Below, piece by piece: positions 42,020 through 54,412 of a DNA stretch of 64,000 bases (positions are counted from its first letter, which is position 1; each line of letters starts with the position of its first letter). The notes under the pieces were generated by a model. The model was not told where the DNA came from. It did not search any database and was given only the letters and a program-made list of their open reading frames with translations. The stretch lies in assembly GCF_003666245.1 (NCBI RefSeq), contig NZ_MJLZ01000017.1, positions 1 through 64,000 of the forward strand, written 5' to 3'. Origin of the DNA: Brenneria alni. Lineage in GTDB: Bacteria; Pseudomonadota; Gammaproteobacteria; Enterobacterales; Enterobacteriaceae. A program made the position numbers and the translations under genes.

Positions 42020-43351
42020 ATGGCGCAATTCTACTCTCCAAACCGGCGCGTGACGACCCGGCAAATAATAACTGTGACGGTAGACAGCCTTGACCCTTTT
42101 GGGCAGGGAGTTGCGCGTCATCAGGGCAAGACGATTTTTGTCGCTGGCGTGCTGCCGGGTGAACAGGCTGAAATACAGTTCACGGAAGAAAAGCGACAGT
42201 TTGCTCATGCCAAACTTAAACGTTTACTAACGCGCAGCACGCAGCGTGTTGAACCCCGGTGTCCGCATTTCAACGACTGTGGCGGATGCCAGCAGCAGCA
42301 TGTCGATATTGCGTTGCAGCACGCTGGCAAAGCATCAATGCTGGCGCGTTTGATGGAACGGGAAACGGGAATGGCCTCACCGCCTGCGGCGCCGATTGCC
42401 GGGCCGTCTTACGCCTACCGGCGGCGGGCCAGGCTTGCGTTATACTATCAGGCGAAACAACAACGCCTGCTGATGGGGTATCGTCAGGCGGGTTCGCATG
42501 ATCTGGTCAATATCCGGGTCTGCCCGATATTACGGCCAGAGCTGGAAAAATTGCTGGTGCCGTTACGTGATTGCCTGAGCCGCCTGCAGGCGGTAAAACG
42601 GTTGGGGCATGTGGAACTGGTGCAGGCTGATAACGGCCCGTTACTGGTGCTGCGCCATCTGGAGCCGCTGAATCAGCCAGATTGTCAGGCGTTACGGGAT
42701 TTTGCGCAGCAACATGCCGTGTCGGTTTATCTGGCTCCCGATTCAGACTCCCTGACGTGTCTGCACGGAGAAGACCCGCTATACCACATCGCGGGGTTGA
42801 CACTGGCATTCAGCCCACGGGATTTTATTCAGGTTAACGATGCGGTTAATCAGCAGATGGTCAGTCAGGCGCTGGCCTGGCTGGATGTCCAGCCGCAGGA
42901 TCGGATATTGGATCTGTTCTGCGGAATGGGTAATTTTACGCTGCCGCTGGCCCAGCGGGCCGCAAGTGTCGTTGGCGTTGAAGGTGTGGTGGCGTTAGTG
43001 GAAAAAGGGCGCGAGAATGCCCGGCGCAATTTGCTTTCCAATGTCACATTTTTTCACCAAAATCTTGAAGATGATGTCACTCAACAGCCGTGGGCTGCTC
43101 AAGGTTTTGATAAGATATTACTTGATCCGGCACGAGCTGGCGCCGCAGGGGTGATGACGCAAATTGTCAGGTTGGCCCCTCAGCGTGTGGTTTATGTTTC
43201 CTGTAACCCCGCCACGCTGGCGCGTGACAGCAAAATATTGCTCGCTGCGGGTTATCGGCTGGCGAATGTTACTATGCTGGATATGTTTCCACATACCGGC
43301 CACCTGGAGTCGATGGCGTTGTTTTTGCGCGGTTCCGGTGGGGCGGTGTAA
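42020..43351 (+). CDS. rlmD: 23S rRNA (uracil-1939-C5)-methyltransferase RlmD
   Basis: 443 residues (E. coli 433). N-terminal TRAM domain (about 15-75), the [4Fe-4S] cysteines in [14 protein letters not shown] (about 80-95) and the later Cys in VCPI, an SAM-binding Rossmann domain with [16 protein letters not shown] and the catalytic Cys in [13 protein letters not shown]. It methylates U1939 of 23S rRNA. It is followed by relA after 11 bp, the usual arrangement. Confidence 0.94.
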   Translation: MAQFYSPNRRVTTRQIITVTVDSLDPFGQGVARHQGKTIFVAGVLPGEQAEIQFTEEKRQFAHAKLKRLLTRSTQRVEPRCPHFNDCGGCQQQHVDIALQHAGKASMLARLMERETGMASPPAAPIAGPSYAYRRRARLALYYQAKQQRLLMGYRQAGSHDLVNIRVCPILRPELEKLLVPLRDCLSRLQAVKRLGHVELVQADNGPLLVLRHLEPLNQPDCQALRDFAQQHAVSVYLAPDSDSLTCLHGEDPLYHIAGLTLAFSPRDFIQVNDAVNQQMVSQALAWLDVQPQDRILDLFCGMGNFTLPLAQRAASVVGVEGVVALVEKGRENARRNLLSNVTFFHQNLEDDVTQQPWAAQGFDKILLDPARAGAAGVMTQIVRLAPQRVVYVSCNPATLARDSKILLAAGYRLANVTMLDMFPHTGHLESMALFLRGSGGAV

Positions 43352-43362
43352 AGGGAGAAATT

Positions 43363-45594
43363 ATGGTTGCGGTAAGAAGTGCGCATTTGAATACGGCTGG
43401 TGAGTTTGTGCCTGACGCGTGGATTGCTTCGCTTGGAATAACCAGTCAGCAGTCATGTGAACGATTAGCCGAAACCTGGCGCTACTGTGAACAGCAAACC
43501 CAAGATCATCCTGATGCGATGCTGCTGCTGTGGCGCGGCATCGAAATGGTGGAAATCCTGTCCACATTGAGTATGGATAATGACAGTATGTGTGCTGCGC
43601 TGCTGTTTCCATTAGCCAATGCCAATGTGGTGGATGAAGCCACCCTGCAAGAAAAGTTCGGCAAAAGCATTGTTGATCTGGTGCATGGCGTGCGCGATAT
43701 GGATGCCATTCGCCAGCTAAAAGCCACGCAAAATGACTCCGGGGCCTCTGAGCAGGTAGACAATATCCGCCGCATGTTGCTGGCCATGGTGGAGGATTTC
43801 CGCTGTGTGGTCATCAAGTTGGCGGAGCGGATTGCTCACCTGCGTGAAGTAAAAGATGCCCCGGAAGAAGAACGGGTGCTGGCGGCGAAAGAGTGTACCA
43901 ATATTTATGCGCCGTTAGCCAACCGGCTGGGCATCGGGCAACTTAAATGGGAACTGGAGGACTTCTGCTTCCGTTACCTTCATCCTGATGAGTACAAACG
44001 CATTGCGACACTGCTGCATGAGCGCCGTATCGATCGCGAACAGTATATTGACGACTTTGTTAAAACATTGCGCGACGCCATGAAAGAAGAGGGGGTACGG
44101 GCGGAAATTTATGGTCGGCCCAAGCATATCTACAGCATCTGGCGCAAGATGCAGAAAAAATCGCTGTCATTTGACGAGCTGTTTGACGTGCGTGCGGTAC
44201 GTATTGTGGTGGAACGCTTGCAGGATTGCTATGGCGCGCTGGGTATTGTGCATACCCATTACCGTCATTTGCCGGATGAGTTTGATGACTATGTCGCCAA
44301 CCCGAAACCGAACGGCTATCAGTCTATTCATACGGTGGTGCTGGGGCCGAGAGGCAAAACACTTGAAATTCAGATCCGTACCCGGCAGATGCATGAAGAT
44401 GCCGAACTGGGCGTGGCGGCGCACTGGAAATATAAAGAAGGTACGGTTGTCGGCGGGCGTTCTGGTTACGAAGGCCGGATTGCCTGGTTGCGTAAGCTGA
44501 TCGCCTGGCAGGAAGAGATGGCGGATTCAGACGAAGTGCTGGATGAAGTCCGCAGCCAGGTATTTGACGATCGGGTTTATGTGTTTACGCCGAAAGGCGA
44601 TGTCGTCGATTTGCCGGCAGGTTCAACGCCGCTGGATTTCGCCTACCACATTCACAGCGATATCGGTCATCGTTGCATCGGCGCGAAAATTGGCGGGCGC
44701 ATTGTACCGTTCACCTATCAGTTGCAGATGGGCGATCAGATCGAGGTGATCACCCAGAAACAGCCGAATCCAAGCCGTGACTGGCTAAACCCTAACCTGG
44801 GTTACATTACCACCAGCCGTGGGCGTTCAAAAATTCACAACTGGTTCCGTAAACAGGATCGCGACAAAAACATTCTGGCCGGTCGCCAGATCCTGGATGA
44901 TGAGTTAGAGCATCTGGGGATCAACCTCAAGGCCGCAGAGAAACTGCTGTTGCCTCGTTATAACGTGAATTCGCTGGATGAACTGCTGGCGGCGATTGGC
45001 GGTGGGGATATTCGTCTCAATCAGATGGTTAATTTTCTGCAATCGCAGCTTAACCAGCCCAGCGCGGAAGAGCAGGATCGTGAGGCGCTGCGCCAACTGA
45101 CGCAAAAATCCCAGCAGCCAGCCGCGCATAACAAAGATAAAGGACGTGTGGTTGTTGAAGGGGTCGGCAACCTGATGCACCATATCGCCCGCTGCTGTCA
45201 GCCGATTCCGGGTGATGAGATCACCGGGTTTATCACCCGTGGGCGGGGAATTTCCATCCATCGGGCCGACTGTGAGCAACTGGACGATCTGCGCAGCAAC
45301 GCGCCGGAGCGTATTGTCGATGCGGTGTGGGGGGAAAGCTACTCCAGCGGATATTCGCTGGTGGTGAGGGTGACGGCTAATGATCGTAGCGGATTACTGC
45401 GGGATATCACCACCATTCTGGCGAACGAAAAGGTCAATGTACTGGGCGTCTCCAGTCGTAGCGACACGAAACAGCAACTGGCCACCATTGATATGGAAAT
45501 GGAGATCTACAATCTACAGGTGCTGGGGCGTGTGCTGGCCAAGCTCAACCAATTGCCGGATGTGATCGACGCCCGCCGTCAGCAGGGGGGATAA
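43363..45594 (+). CDS. relA: GTP pyrophosphokinase RelA
   Basis: 743 residues (E. coli 744). The N-terminal HD-like domain has lost its hydrolase residues (AALLFPLANANVV in place of the HD-box), so this is the synthetase-only member. The synthetase domain (about 240-390, with GRPKHIYSIWRKMQKK and PKPNGYQSIHT), TGS (about 405-465), the zinc-finger/helical region with HHIARCCQPIPGDEI and ACT domains (about 665-743) are complete. Ribosome-bound RelA makes (p)ppGpp on uncharged tRNA. The mazEF genes that follow relA in E. coli are absent; a family C repeat is there instead. Confidence 0.96.
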   Translation: MVAVRSAHLNTAGEFVPDAWIASLGITSQQSCERLAETWRYCEQQTQDHPDAMLLLWRGIEMVEILSTLSMDNDSMCAALLFPLANANVVDEATLQEKFGKSIVDLVHGVRDMDAIRQLKATQNDSGASEQVDNIRRMLLAMVEDFRCVVIKLAERIAHLREVKDAPEEERVLAAKECTNIYAPLANRLGIGQLKWELEDFCFRYLHPDEYKRIATLLHERRIDREQYIDDFVKTLRDAMKEEGVRAEIYGRPKHIYSIWRKMQKKSLSFDELFDVRAVRIVVERLQDCYGALGIVHTHYRHLPDEFDDYVANPKPNGYQSIHTVVLGPRGKTLEIQIRTRQMHEDAELGVAAHWKYKEGTVVGGRSGYEGRIAWLRKLIAWQEEMADSDEVLDEVRSQVFDDRVYVFTPKGDVVDLPAGSTPLDFAYHIHSDIGHRCIGAKIGGRIVPFTYQLQMGDQIEVITQKQPNPSRDWLNPNLGYITTSRGRSKIHNWFRKQDRDKNILAGRQILDDELEHLGINLKAAEKLLLPRYNVNSLDELLAAIGGGDIRLNQMVNFLQSQLNQPSAEEQDREALRQLTQKSQQPAAHNKDKGRVVVEGVGNLMHHIARCCQPIPGDEITGFITRGRGISIHRADCEQLDDLRSNAPERIVDAVWGESYSSGYSLVVRVTANDRSGLLRDITTILANEKVNVLGVSSRSDTKQQLATIDMEMEIYNLQVLGRVLAKLNQLPDVIDARRQQGG

Positions 45595-45615
45595 CTAGTG
45601 ATAATGTGGTATTTC

Positions 45616-45869
45616 CTTTCGCGTAAAAAATTGCGCTGAGGAAAAACAATCATCCAGGATGAGTGGCATGGAAGCCACGAAAGCCGCTGCCGCGTAGGGA
45701 ACGCGTCAGCGGCGGTCCGTCAGGAGATTGTTTTTCCGAAGGCACCGCGAAGCGGCGCAATTCTCGCGAAAAAGACCGGGGTCACGGGGCGGCGTCGATT
45801 GGACGCCCCGTGTCGGGCGCGTCGAAGATGCGGAAAAGATGTTTGGAATTTATCGCGCACGAAACTTTC
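45616..45869 (+). repeat. Repeat family C, copy C2, between relA and mazG
   Basis: Same design as C1. P1 AATTGCGC (45629-45636) with GCGCAATT (45755-45762); P2 a perfect 12-bp stem 45640-45651 with 45726-45737; P3 GTGGC with GCCAC (45663-45678); P4 GCCGCTG (45683-45689) with CAGCGGC (45707-45713) and the same CGCG/CGCG cap around TAGGGAA; P5 CCGC with GCGG (45745-45755); P6 CACGGGGCG (45783-45791) with CGCCCCGTG (45804-45812); P7 TCGGGCGCG (45813-45821) with CGCGCACGA (45854-45862). Conserved single-stranded tracts shared with C1 include CTGAGG, GAAAGC, GGGAACGCGTC, GAAGGCACCGCG and CGATTG. Confidence 0.75.
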
Positions 45870-45924
45870 TCCTTATCTGCATAATTCGCTGTAGAACAAT
45901 AATCGTTTAATTTTCAGGAATACT

Positions 45925-46746
45925 ATGACTTCACCTGCCATTGAGCGCCTGCTCGCCATCATGAAAACCCTGCGCGATCCAGAAAACGGCTGCCCGTGGG
46001 ATCGCAAACAAACGTTTGACACCCTTACGCCTTATACGCTGGAAGAAACTTACGAAGTGCTGGATGCCATCAGCCGCAAAGACTTTGATGATTTGCGCGG
46101 TGAACTGGGCGACATGCTGTTTCAGGTGGTGTTCTATGCGCAATTGGCACAGGAGCAGGGGCTGTTTGATTTTTCCGACGTCTGTAATGCCATCAGCGAC
46201 AAGCTGGTGCGCCGCCATCCACACATCTTTGCGGATGCCCAGCTTTCAGACAGTGATGCGGTGCTGGCAAACTGGGAGCAAACCAAAGCCCAGGAAAGAG
46301 CTGAAAAAGATCGCCATTCACCGTTGGATGATATTCCCGAAGCATTGCCCGCGTTAATGAAAGCACAAAAAATTCAGCAGCGCTGCGCGTCCGTGGGGTT
46401 TGACTGGGACAGTTTGGGGCCGGTTGTCGGCAAAGTTTATGAAGAAATTGACGAGGTGATGTATGAAGCCCGGCAGGCGGTGATTGATGAAGCAAAACTG
46501 GGTGAAGAAATTGGTGATTTATTGTTTGCCACGGTTAATCTTTCTCGTCATCTGGGGTACAAGGCCGAGCGTGCGCTGCAAGAGGCCAACCGTAAGTTCA
46601 GCCGCCGTTTTCGTCAGGTAGAACAGATTGTTACAGCGTCTGGTAAAACGCTGGAGCAGGCAACGCTGGAAGAAATGGAAGCGGCGTGGCAGCAGGTTAA
46701 GCAGCAGGAAAATAGCCTTCATTTTTCAAGTCGGCGCGATGAGTAA
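45925..46746 (+). CDS. mazG: Nucleoside triphosphate pyrophosphohydrolase MazG
   Basis: 273 residues (E. coli 263) with two tandem MazG domains. The N-terminal one has NGCPWDRKQTFDTLTPYTLE and ELGDMLFQVVFYAQ; the C-terminal catalytic one has KVYEEIDEVMYE and EEIGDLLFATVNLSRHLGYK, carrying the EExxE/ExxD metal-binding residues. It converts NTPs to NMPs and PPi, and in E. coli lowers ppGpp effects. It lies between relA and pyrG as expected. Confidence 0.94.
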   Translation: MTSPAIERLLAIMKTLRDPENGCPWDRKQTFDTLTPYTLEETYEVLDAISRKDFDDLRGELGDMLFQVVFYAQLAQEQGLFDFSDVCNAISDKLVRRHPHIFADAQLSDSDAVLANWEQTKAQERAEKDRHSPLDDIPEALPALMKAQKIQQRCASVGFDWDSLGPVVGKVYEEIDEVMYEARQAVIDEAKLGEEIGDLLFATVNLSRHLGYKAERALQEANRKFSRRFRQVEQIVTASGKTLEQATLEEMEAAWQQVKQQENSLHFSSRRDE

Positions 46747-46823
46747 AACGAACATTTGTGGCGTTCATCAGGTTCCGGTATACTACTTTCCCGTCTTGGT
46801 CTTTCCATCGTCTTTAAACCTAA

Positions 46824-48476
<1,653 letters not shown>

Positions 48477-48488
48477 CGGATTTGTCGG

Positions 48489-48515
48489 CAACGCACGATT
48501 GATCATCGTGCGTTG
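48489..48515 (+). promoter_or_regulatory. Perfect hairpin between pyrG and eno
   Basis: CAACGCACGAT (48489-48499) pairs with ATCGTGCGTTG (48505-48515), 11 bp with loop TGATC. Followed by TTCGTCTGAGG, so not a clear intrinsic terminator. It may be a partial terminator or an RNA-processing site separating pyrG and eno messages. Confidence 0.5.
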
Positions 48516-48524
48516 TTCGTCTGA

Positions 48525-49859
<1,335 letters not shown>

Positions 49860-49935
49860 TCGCCACCTTCACGCTGAGAGCATGATCTCTGCGGCCCCTG
49901 GCGGGAAGTAGAAGCGTCGGCTCCATGTAAGATTA

Positions 49936-49971
49936 AAATCCAGAAGTGTTCGCACATTTCTGGATTTTTTT
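49936..49971 (+). terminator. eno terminator
   Basis: AAATCCAGAA with TTCTGGATTT around GTGTTCGCACAT, ending in T7. Strong and almost symmetrical, so it may also stop transcription coming from the gene on the right. Confidence 0.8.
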
Positions 49972-50001
49972 GATCTACAGAACCATTCCCCTTCTCATCT
50001 T

Positions 50002-50982
50002 TTATTGATTCAATCCTGACAGGCTATAGTTCACCGGGATCCAACGGTAGCCGTTTGGTTTTCCATCATGACCTTGTGCCGCTTTGACGTGACCGATACC
50101 GGGGAAAGAAATGTGTGAACTGGCAACCCAGTAACCCTTGCTGTCTGCGTCAGCCATAAGGGAGGCGCGAGTTTTTGCGGCGGCGTCCATGTCATAGTCG
50201 AAACTGATGGTGGTGGCAGGCAGCGGAAACTGCACGGCAGCTACGTGAATGATATCACCCCAGATCAGCAGTTTTTGTCCTTCGCTTTCGGCCCAGAACG
50301 CGGTGTGTCCGGGAGTGTGGCCGGGAGTTGGCAACGAGGTGATCCCCTGGACAATCTGCTGTTCGCCGGAAAAGAGTTTCAGCTTATTGGCTGCTTTAAT
50401 CGGGCTGAACGTATCCTGTACCCGCTGGAAGGTGGCTTTATTGTCGCCTGTCGCCTGTTTCAGATTCGCTTCGTTGAGCCAGTAATCACTGTCAAGTTTG
50501 CTGACGTAAATCGTGGCATTTGGGTAGGCCAGTTTGCCCTCGCTCAGTAGTCCGCCGAAATGGTCGCCGTGCAGATGCGTCAGGACGAGCGTATCCACCT
50601 GTTCAGGCGAGTAGCCCGCCGCTTTCAGGTTATTCAGCACCCGGCCAACGGAAGGGTTGGCTTGCTTACCGTTGCCGGTATCGATCAGGATCAGGTTTTC
50701 CCCCGTGTTAATCAAAAAGGCATTGATCGAGGTCTCAACCGATGGTTCTAGAAAGTTTTCCGCCAGTAACCGTTTTATTTCTTCAGGGGAGGTGCGTGCC
50801 AGTAGTTTGTCCATCGGCATAGTATTGGTGCCGTCAGACAGAGCGGTTATCTCAAATTGACCCAGCATCATCCGGTAGTAACCCGGCTGGGTTTTTATCT
50901 GCGTAACCGTCTGCGCGGTGGACATCACAGGGACAAAAAGCAGTGCCAGCAAGAGCAACGTGAAAGATTTCAAAACATTCAT
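50002..50982 (-). CDS. Exported metallo-beta-lactamase-fold hydrolase
   Basis: 326 residues with a signal peptide (FTLLLLALLFVPVMSTAQT, about 7-25). The MBL zinc motif is HLHGDHFGG (about 117-125), with the further metal ligands in LPTPGHTPGHTAF (about 218-230) and WGDIIHVAAVQF (about 242-253). The sequence resembles the N-acyl-homoserine lactonase/alkylsulfatase-like branch of MBL proteins, but the substrate cannot be told. It is periplasmic by its leader. It stands alone between eno and queE and is convergent with eno. Confidence 0.85.
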   Translation of the reverse strand: MNVLKSFTLLLLALLFVPVMSTAQTVTQIKTQPGYYRMMLGQFEITALSDGTNTMPMDKLLARTSPEEIKRLLAENFLEPSVETSINAFLINTGENLILIDTGNGKQANPSVGRVLNNLKAAGYSPEQVDTLVLTHLHGDHFGGLLSEGKLAYPNATIYVSKLDSDYWLNEANLKQATGDNKATFQRVQDTFSPIKAANKLKLFSGEQQIVQGITSLPTPGHTPGHTAFWAESEGQKLLIWGDIIHVAAVQFPLPATTISFDYDMDAAAKTRASLMADADSKGYWVASSHISFPGIGHVKAAQGHDGKPNGYRWIPVNYSLSGLNQ

Positions 50983-51142
50983 GCATTCCGATCCTTGTTA
51001 ATGATTGAGCGTCGATGGGGAATAAAGTAGTAATATTGAGTATTAACGCGACAACGATATTACTCAAATAAAACGCCAGCTATTGGTTTGGCGTGTTGAT
51101 CTGCGATAATACCTTCTTTAAGTAACCGGTATAGTGAAAAAC

Positions 51143-51814
51143 ATGCAGTACCCGATTAATGAAGTGTTCCAGACGTTACAGGGCGAAGGCTATTTTACCG
51201 GTGTTCCGGCGGTGTTTGTGCGCCTGCAAGGGTGTCCGGTCGGTTGTAGCTGGTGCGATACCAAACATACCTGGGACAAACTGGCCGAGCGGGAGATTCC
51301 GCTGGATCAGGTACTGATAAAAACACAGGAAAGCGATGGTTGGGGGGCTGCCCGCGCTGAGGATATACTGGCGTTGATGGCGGGTGAAGGTTATACCGCA
51401 CGCCATATCGTGATTACCGGGGGCGAACCCTGTATTCACGATCTGTCCGCGCTGACGCTATTGTTGGAAAAACAGGGGTTTAGCTGTCAGATAGAAACCA
51501 GTGGCACGCATGAAATACGCTGTTCGCCAAAAACCTGGGTGACGGTTTCCCCGAAAGTGAATATGCGTGGTGGCATGGCGGTTATCGATCAGGCATTGCA
51601 ACGGGCGGATGAAATAAAACATCCGGTTGCCCGTGAGCGTGATATCGACGCGCTGGATGCCTTATTGGCCCGGCTGGAGGATGATAAGCCGCGCATTGTG
51701 GCGCTACAGCCTATCAGTCAGAAAGAGGAGGCAACCAAACTGTGTATTGCCACCTGTATTGCCCGCAACTGGCGGCTTTCCATGCAAACGCATAAATACC
51801 TGAATATTGCCTAG
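51143..51814 (+). CDS. queE: 7-carboxy-7-deazaguanine synthase QueE
   Basis: 223 residues from the ATG at 51143 (E. coli 223); a GTG nine bases earlier would add three. A shortened radical-SAM motif CPVGCSWCDTKHTW binds the [4Fe-4S] cluster, and VITGGEPCIHDL is the SAM GGE motif. It converts 6-carboxy-tetrahydropterin to 7-carboxy-7-deazaguanine for queuosine. Its substrate is made by QueD, encoded convergently next door. Confidence 0.95.
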   Translation: MQYPINEVFQTLQGEGYFTGVPAVFVRLQGCPVGCSWCDTKHTWDKLAEREIPLDQVLIKTQESDGWGAARAEDILALMAGEGYTARHIVITGGEPCIHDLSALTLLLEKQGFSCQIETSGTHEIRCSPKTWVTVSPKVNMRGGMAVIDQALQRADEIKHPVARERDIDALDALLARLEDDKPRIVALQPISQKEEATKLCIATCIARNWRLSMQTHKYLNIA

Positions 51815-51851
51815 CGGATACGATACGGCGTAACGTTCCAGGCCATTGCTT

Positions 51852-52214
51852 TTACTCGCCTTTATAGATACAACCCGCAGTACAGGTTTCTTTCACGGTG
51901 ACGGCGCTCAGTTCGGGCAATGACGGTTTTATCTGTTGCCAGATCCAGTGAGCCAGTACTTCGCTGGTTGGATTTTCCAGACCGGGAATATCATTCAGGT
52001 AGTGGTGATCCAGCCTTTCCCACGTTGGTTTAAACGCGGCCTTTAATTCGGCAAAATCCATTATCCAGCCGGTATGGGGATCAACATCGCCGGTAATTTC
52101 CAGTCGAACCATAAATGAATGCCCATGCAGGCGTCCGCATTTATGCCCTGAGGGAACATGGGGCAGACGGTGAGCTGCTTCAAACTGAAAATCTTTAAAT
52201 AGTGTAATAGGCAT
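51852..52214 (-). CDS. queD: 6-carboxy-5,6,7,8-tetrahydropterin synthase QueD
   Basis: 120 residues (E. coli 121). Zinc-binding histidines in [10 protein letters not shown] and RLHGHSFMV, catalytic Cys in HKCGRLHG. It converts dihydroneopterin triphosphate to the QueE substrate. It is divergent from cysJ. Confidence 0.95.
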   Translation of the reverse strand: MPITLFKDFQFEAAHRLPHVPSGHKCGRLHGHSFMVRLEITGDVDPHTGWIMDFAELKAAFKPTWERLDHHYLNDIPGLENPTSEVLAHWIWQQIKPSLPELSAVTVKETCTAGCIYKGE

Positions 52215-52573
52215 GGCGATGCTCTCGATTTCTTTAAAAAATAGTATTCAAAAAACTGTCGCATACTACCGGAAAGCGCGGTGGTTAGCTATTCATCGCC
52301 AATCAGCTTCCACCGCAAGCGTTTTACCACCACTTGTGAATTCATACTTCATTATTTAATTTAAAATTCATAATGTTATCGACATTTCTTTGGCTATAAC
52401 ACTTTAATCAGTAAGTGTTATCTGAAAAACCATTTAGTCATTTTGGTTATTTGATATTTCCATCATTTCTTTAATTGTTAAGATACGGGTGGTTACCCTT
52501 ATCTTCCATTCATCTTTTTATTGCATGAATCTGCATTAGTTCCGGCTACAGGCACAAGGATATTGAGATCATA
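52215..52573. promoter_or_regulatory. Divergent queD/cysJ regulatory region
   Basis: 359 bp, very AT-rich at 52340-52550. In enterobacteria the cysJIH promoter is activated by CysB with N-acetylserine. A possible cysJ promoter is TTGTTA (about 52474) with an 18-base spacer to TTATCT (about 52498). AT-rich tracts upstream (52380-52470) would be where CysB binds. These boxes are weak and the assignment is tentative. Confidence 0.4.
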
Positions 52574-54412
52574 ATGACAACTCCGGTTTCTCCGACTTCG
52601 TTGCTCCCGTTGAGTGCGGAGCAATTAACACGTTTACAGGCGGCAACCGGTGATTTTTCACCCACGCAGCTAGCCTGGCTGTCCGGTTATTTTTGGGGCG
52701 TTTTACAGCAACCGACAGGACAACAGCAGTCTGGCGCGGTGACAACGACGGCAAATGTGAGTTCATCCCCGGTTATTTCGGTTCCCGTGCAAAGCATCAC
52801 TCTGATTTCCGCCTCCCAAACCGGTAATGCCAGGCGGGTGGCGGAGCAACTGCGGGATGACCTGTTGAGCGCCAAACTGGCGGTTAATCTGGTGAATGCA
52901 GGCGACTACAAATTCAAGCAAATTGCGCAGGAAAAACTGTTGCTGGTGGTGACCTCGACACAGGGCGAAGGAGAGCCGCCGGAAGAAGCCGTTGCGTTGC
53001 ATAAATTCCTGCACTCCAAAAAAGCCCCTTCCCTGAAAGAGACCGCGTTTGCGGTGTTCGGGCTAGGCGATACCTCATATGAGTTTTTCAGCAAAGCAGG
53101 TAAGGACTTTGATAGCCGTTTTGCTGAACTGGGCGCCGAACGGCTGCTGGATCGTGTTGATGCCGATGTGGATTATCAGGCGCAGGCGGAACAATGGCGA
53201 CGGCAACTGGTGGATATTCTCAAATCTCGCGTATCAGCGCAGGGGGATGCGGTCGCGCAAGTCAGCGCCAGCGGCGCGCTGGATGAAATCACCAGCAGTC
53301 CTTATAGCAAGGAATCACCATTACATGCGGCGTTTTCCGTTAATCAGAAAATCACTGGCCGTAACTCAGAGAAAGATGTTCGTCACATTGAAATCGATCT
53401 GGGTGATTCCGGTCTGCGTTACCAACCGGGAGATGCGCTTGGCGTCTGGTTTGACAACGATCCCGCGTTGGTGCGGGAACTGCTTGAGCTGTTGTGGCTG
53501 AAAGGCGACGAGCAGGTCACGGTGGAAGGAAAATCGCTGCCGTTGTCACAGGCACTGCAAAGCCATTTTGAACTGACCCAGAACACGGCGCCCATTGTTG
53601 AAAAATACGCCGCCCTATCGCGTGATGAAACGCTGCTGGCTTTGGTGGCGGATAAGCTGGCCTTACAGCAGTTTGCCCAACAGACACCGCTGGTGGATAT
53701 GGTGCGACAGGCCCCCGTTGAACTGACGGCGGAGCAGTTAACCGGCCTGCTGCGTCCGCTGACGCCGCGTTTGTATTCCATCGCCTCTTCACAAGCTGAA
53801 GTGGAAAGCGAAGTGCATATCACCGTCGGGGTGGTGCGCTATGACATCAATGGCCGTCCCCGTGCTGGCGGCGCATCCAGCTATCTGGCCGATCGTCTGA
53901 ATGAAGATGATGACATCCGGGTATTTATCGAACATAACGATAATTTCCGGCTGCCTGCCAACCCGGATACGCCGGTCATAATGATTGGGCCAGGCACCGG
54001 TATTGCGCCTTTTCGCGCATTTATGCAACAGCGGGAAGCGGAAGGCGCGGGAGGGAGGAACTGGCTGTTCTTTGGCAACCCGCACTTTACGGAAGATTTT
54101 CTCTATCAGGTTGAATGGCAGCGCTATGTGAAAGATGGCCTGCTGACGAATATCGATCTGGCCTGGTCACGCGATCAGGCGCACAAGATTTACGTACAGG
54201 ACAAATTGCGGGAAAAAGGCGCGGAAGTCTGGCGCTGGCTTCAGGATGGCGCACACCTTTATGTTTGCGGCGATGCCAACCGCATGGCGAAGGATGTCGA
54301 ACTGGCGTTATTGGACGTGGTGGCCGAACACGGTGGCATGGACACCGAGCAGGCCGATGAATTTTTAAGTGATTTGCGCCTTGAGCGCCGTTATCAGCGA
54401 GATGTGTACTAA
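52574..54412 (+). CDS. cysJ: Sulfite reductase (NADPH) flavoprotein alpha subunit
   Basis: 612 residues. The flavodoxin/FMN domain (about 70-205, [20 protein letters not shown] and [12 protein letters not shown]), an FAD-binding connecting domain (about 235-450, RLYSIASSQ and [11 protein letters not shown]) and an NADPH-binding domain (about 465-612, [19 protein letters not shown], ending RYQRDVY) match E. coli CysJ (599). It passes electrons from NADPH to CysI. Its stop overlaps the cysI ATG by one base. Confidence 0.96.
   Translation: MTTPVSPTSLLPLSAEQLTRLQAATGDFSPTQLAWLSGYFWGVLQQPTGQQQSGAVTTTANVSSSPVISVPVQSITLISASQTGNARRVAEQLRDDLLSAKLAVNLVNAGDYKFKQIAQEKLLLVVTSTQGEGEPPEEAVALHKFLHSKKAPSLKETAFAVFGLGDTSYEFFSKAGKDFDSRFAELGAERLLDRVDADVDYQAQAEQWRRQLVDILKSRVSAQGDAVAQVSASGALDEITSSPYSKESPLHAAFSVNQKITGRNSEKDVRHIEIDLGDSGLRYQPGDALGVWFDNDPALVRELLELLWLKGDEQVTVEGKSLPLSQALQSHFELTQNTAPIVEKYAALSRDETLLALVADKLALQQFAQQTPLVDMVRQAPVELTAEQLTGLLRPLTPRLYSIASSQAEVESEVHITVGVVRYDINGRPRAGGASSYLADRLNEDDDIRVFIEHNDNFRLPANPDTPVIMIGPGTGIAPFRAFMQQREAEGAGGRNWLFFGNPHFTEDFLYQVEWQRYVKDGLLTNIDLAWSRDQAHKIYVQDKLREKGAEVWRWLQDGAHLYVCGDANRMAKDVELALLDVVAEHGGMDTEQADEFLSDLRLERRYQRDVY

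Noticed and set aside
45663-45884. A 73-codon open frame inside repeat C2
   Set aside because: There is no equivalent frame in C1 and the conservation follows base pairing, not codons.
51000-51142. A preQ1 riboswitch before queE
   Set aside because: No matching compact pseudoknot was evident, and enterobacterial queE is not generally controlled that way.
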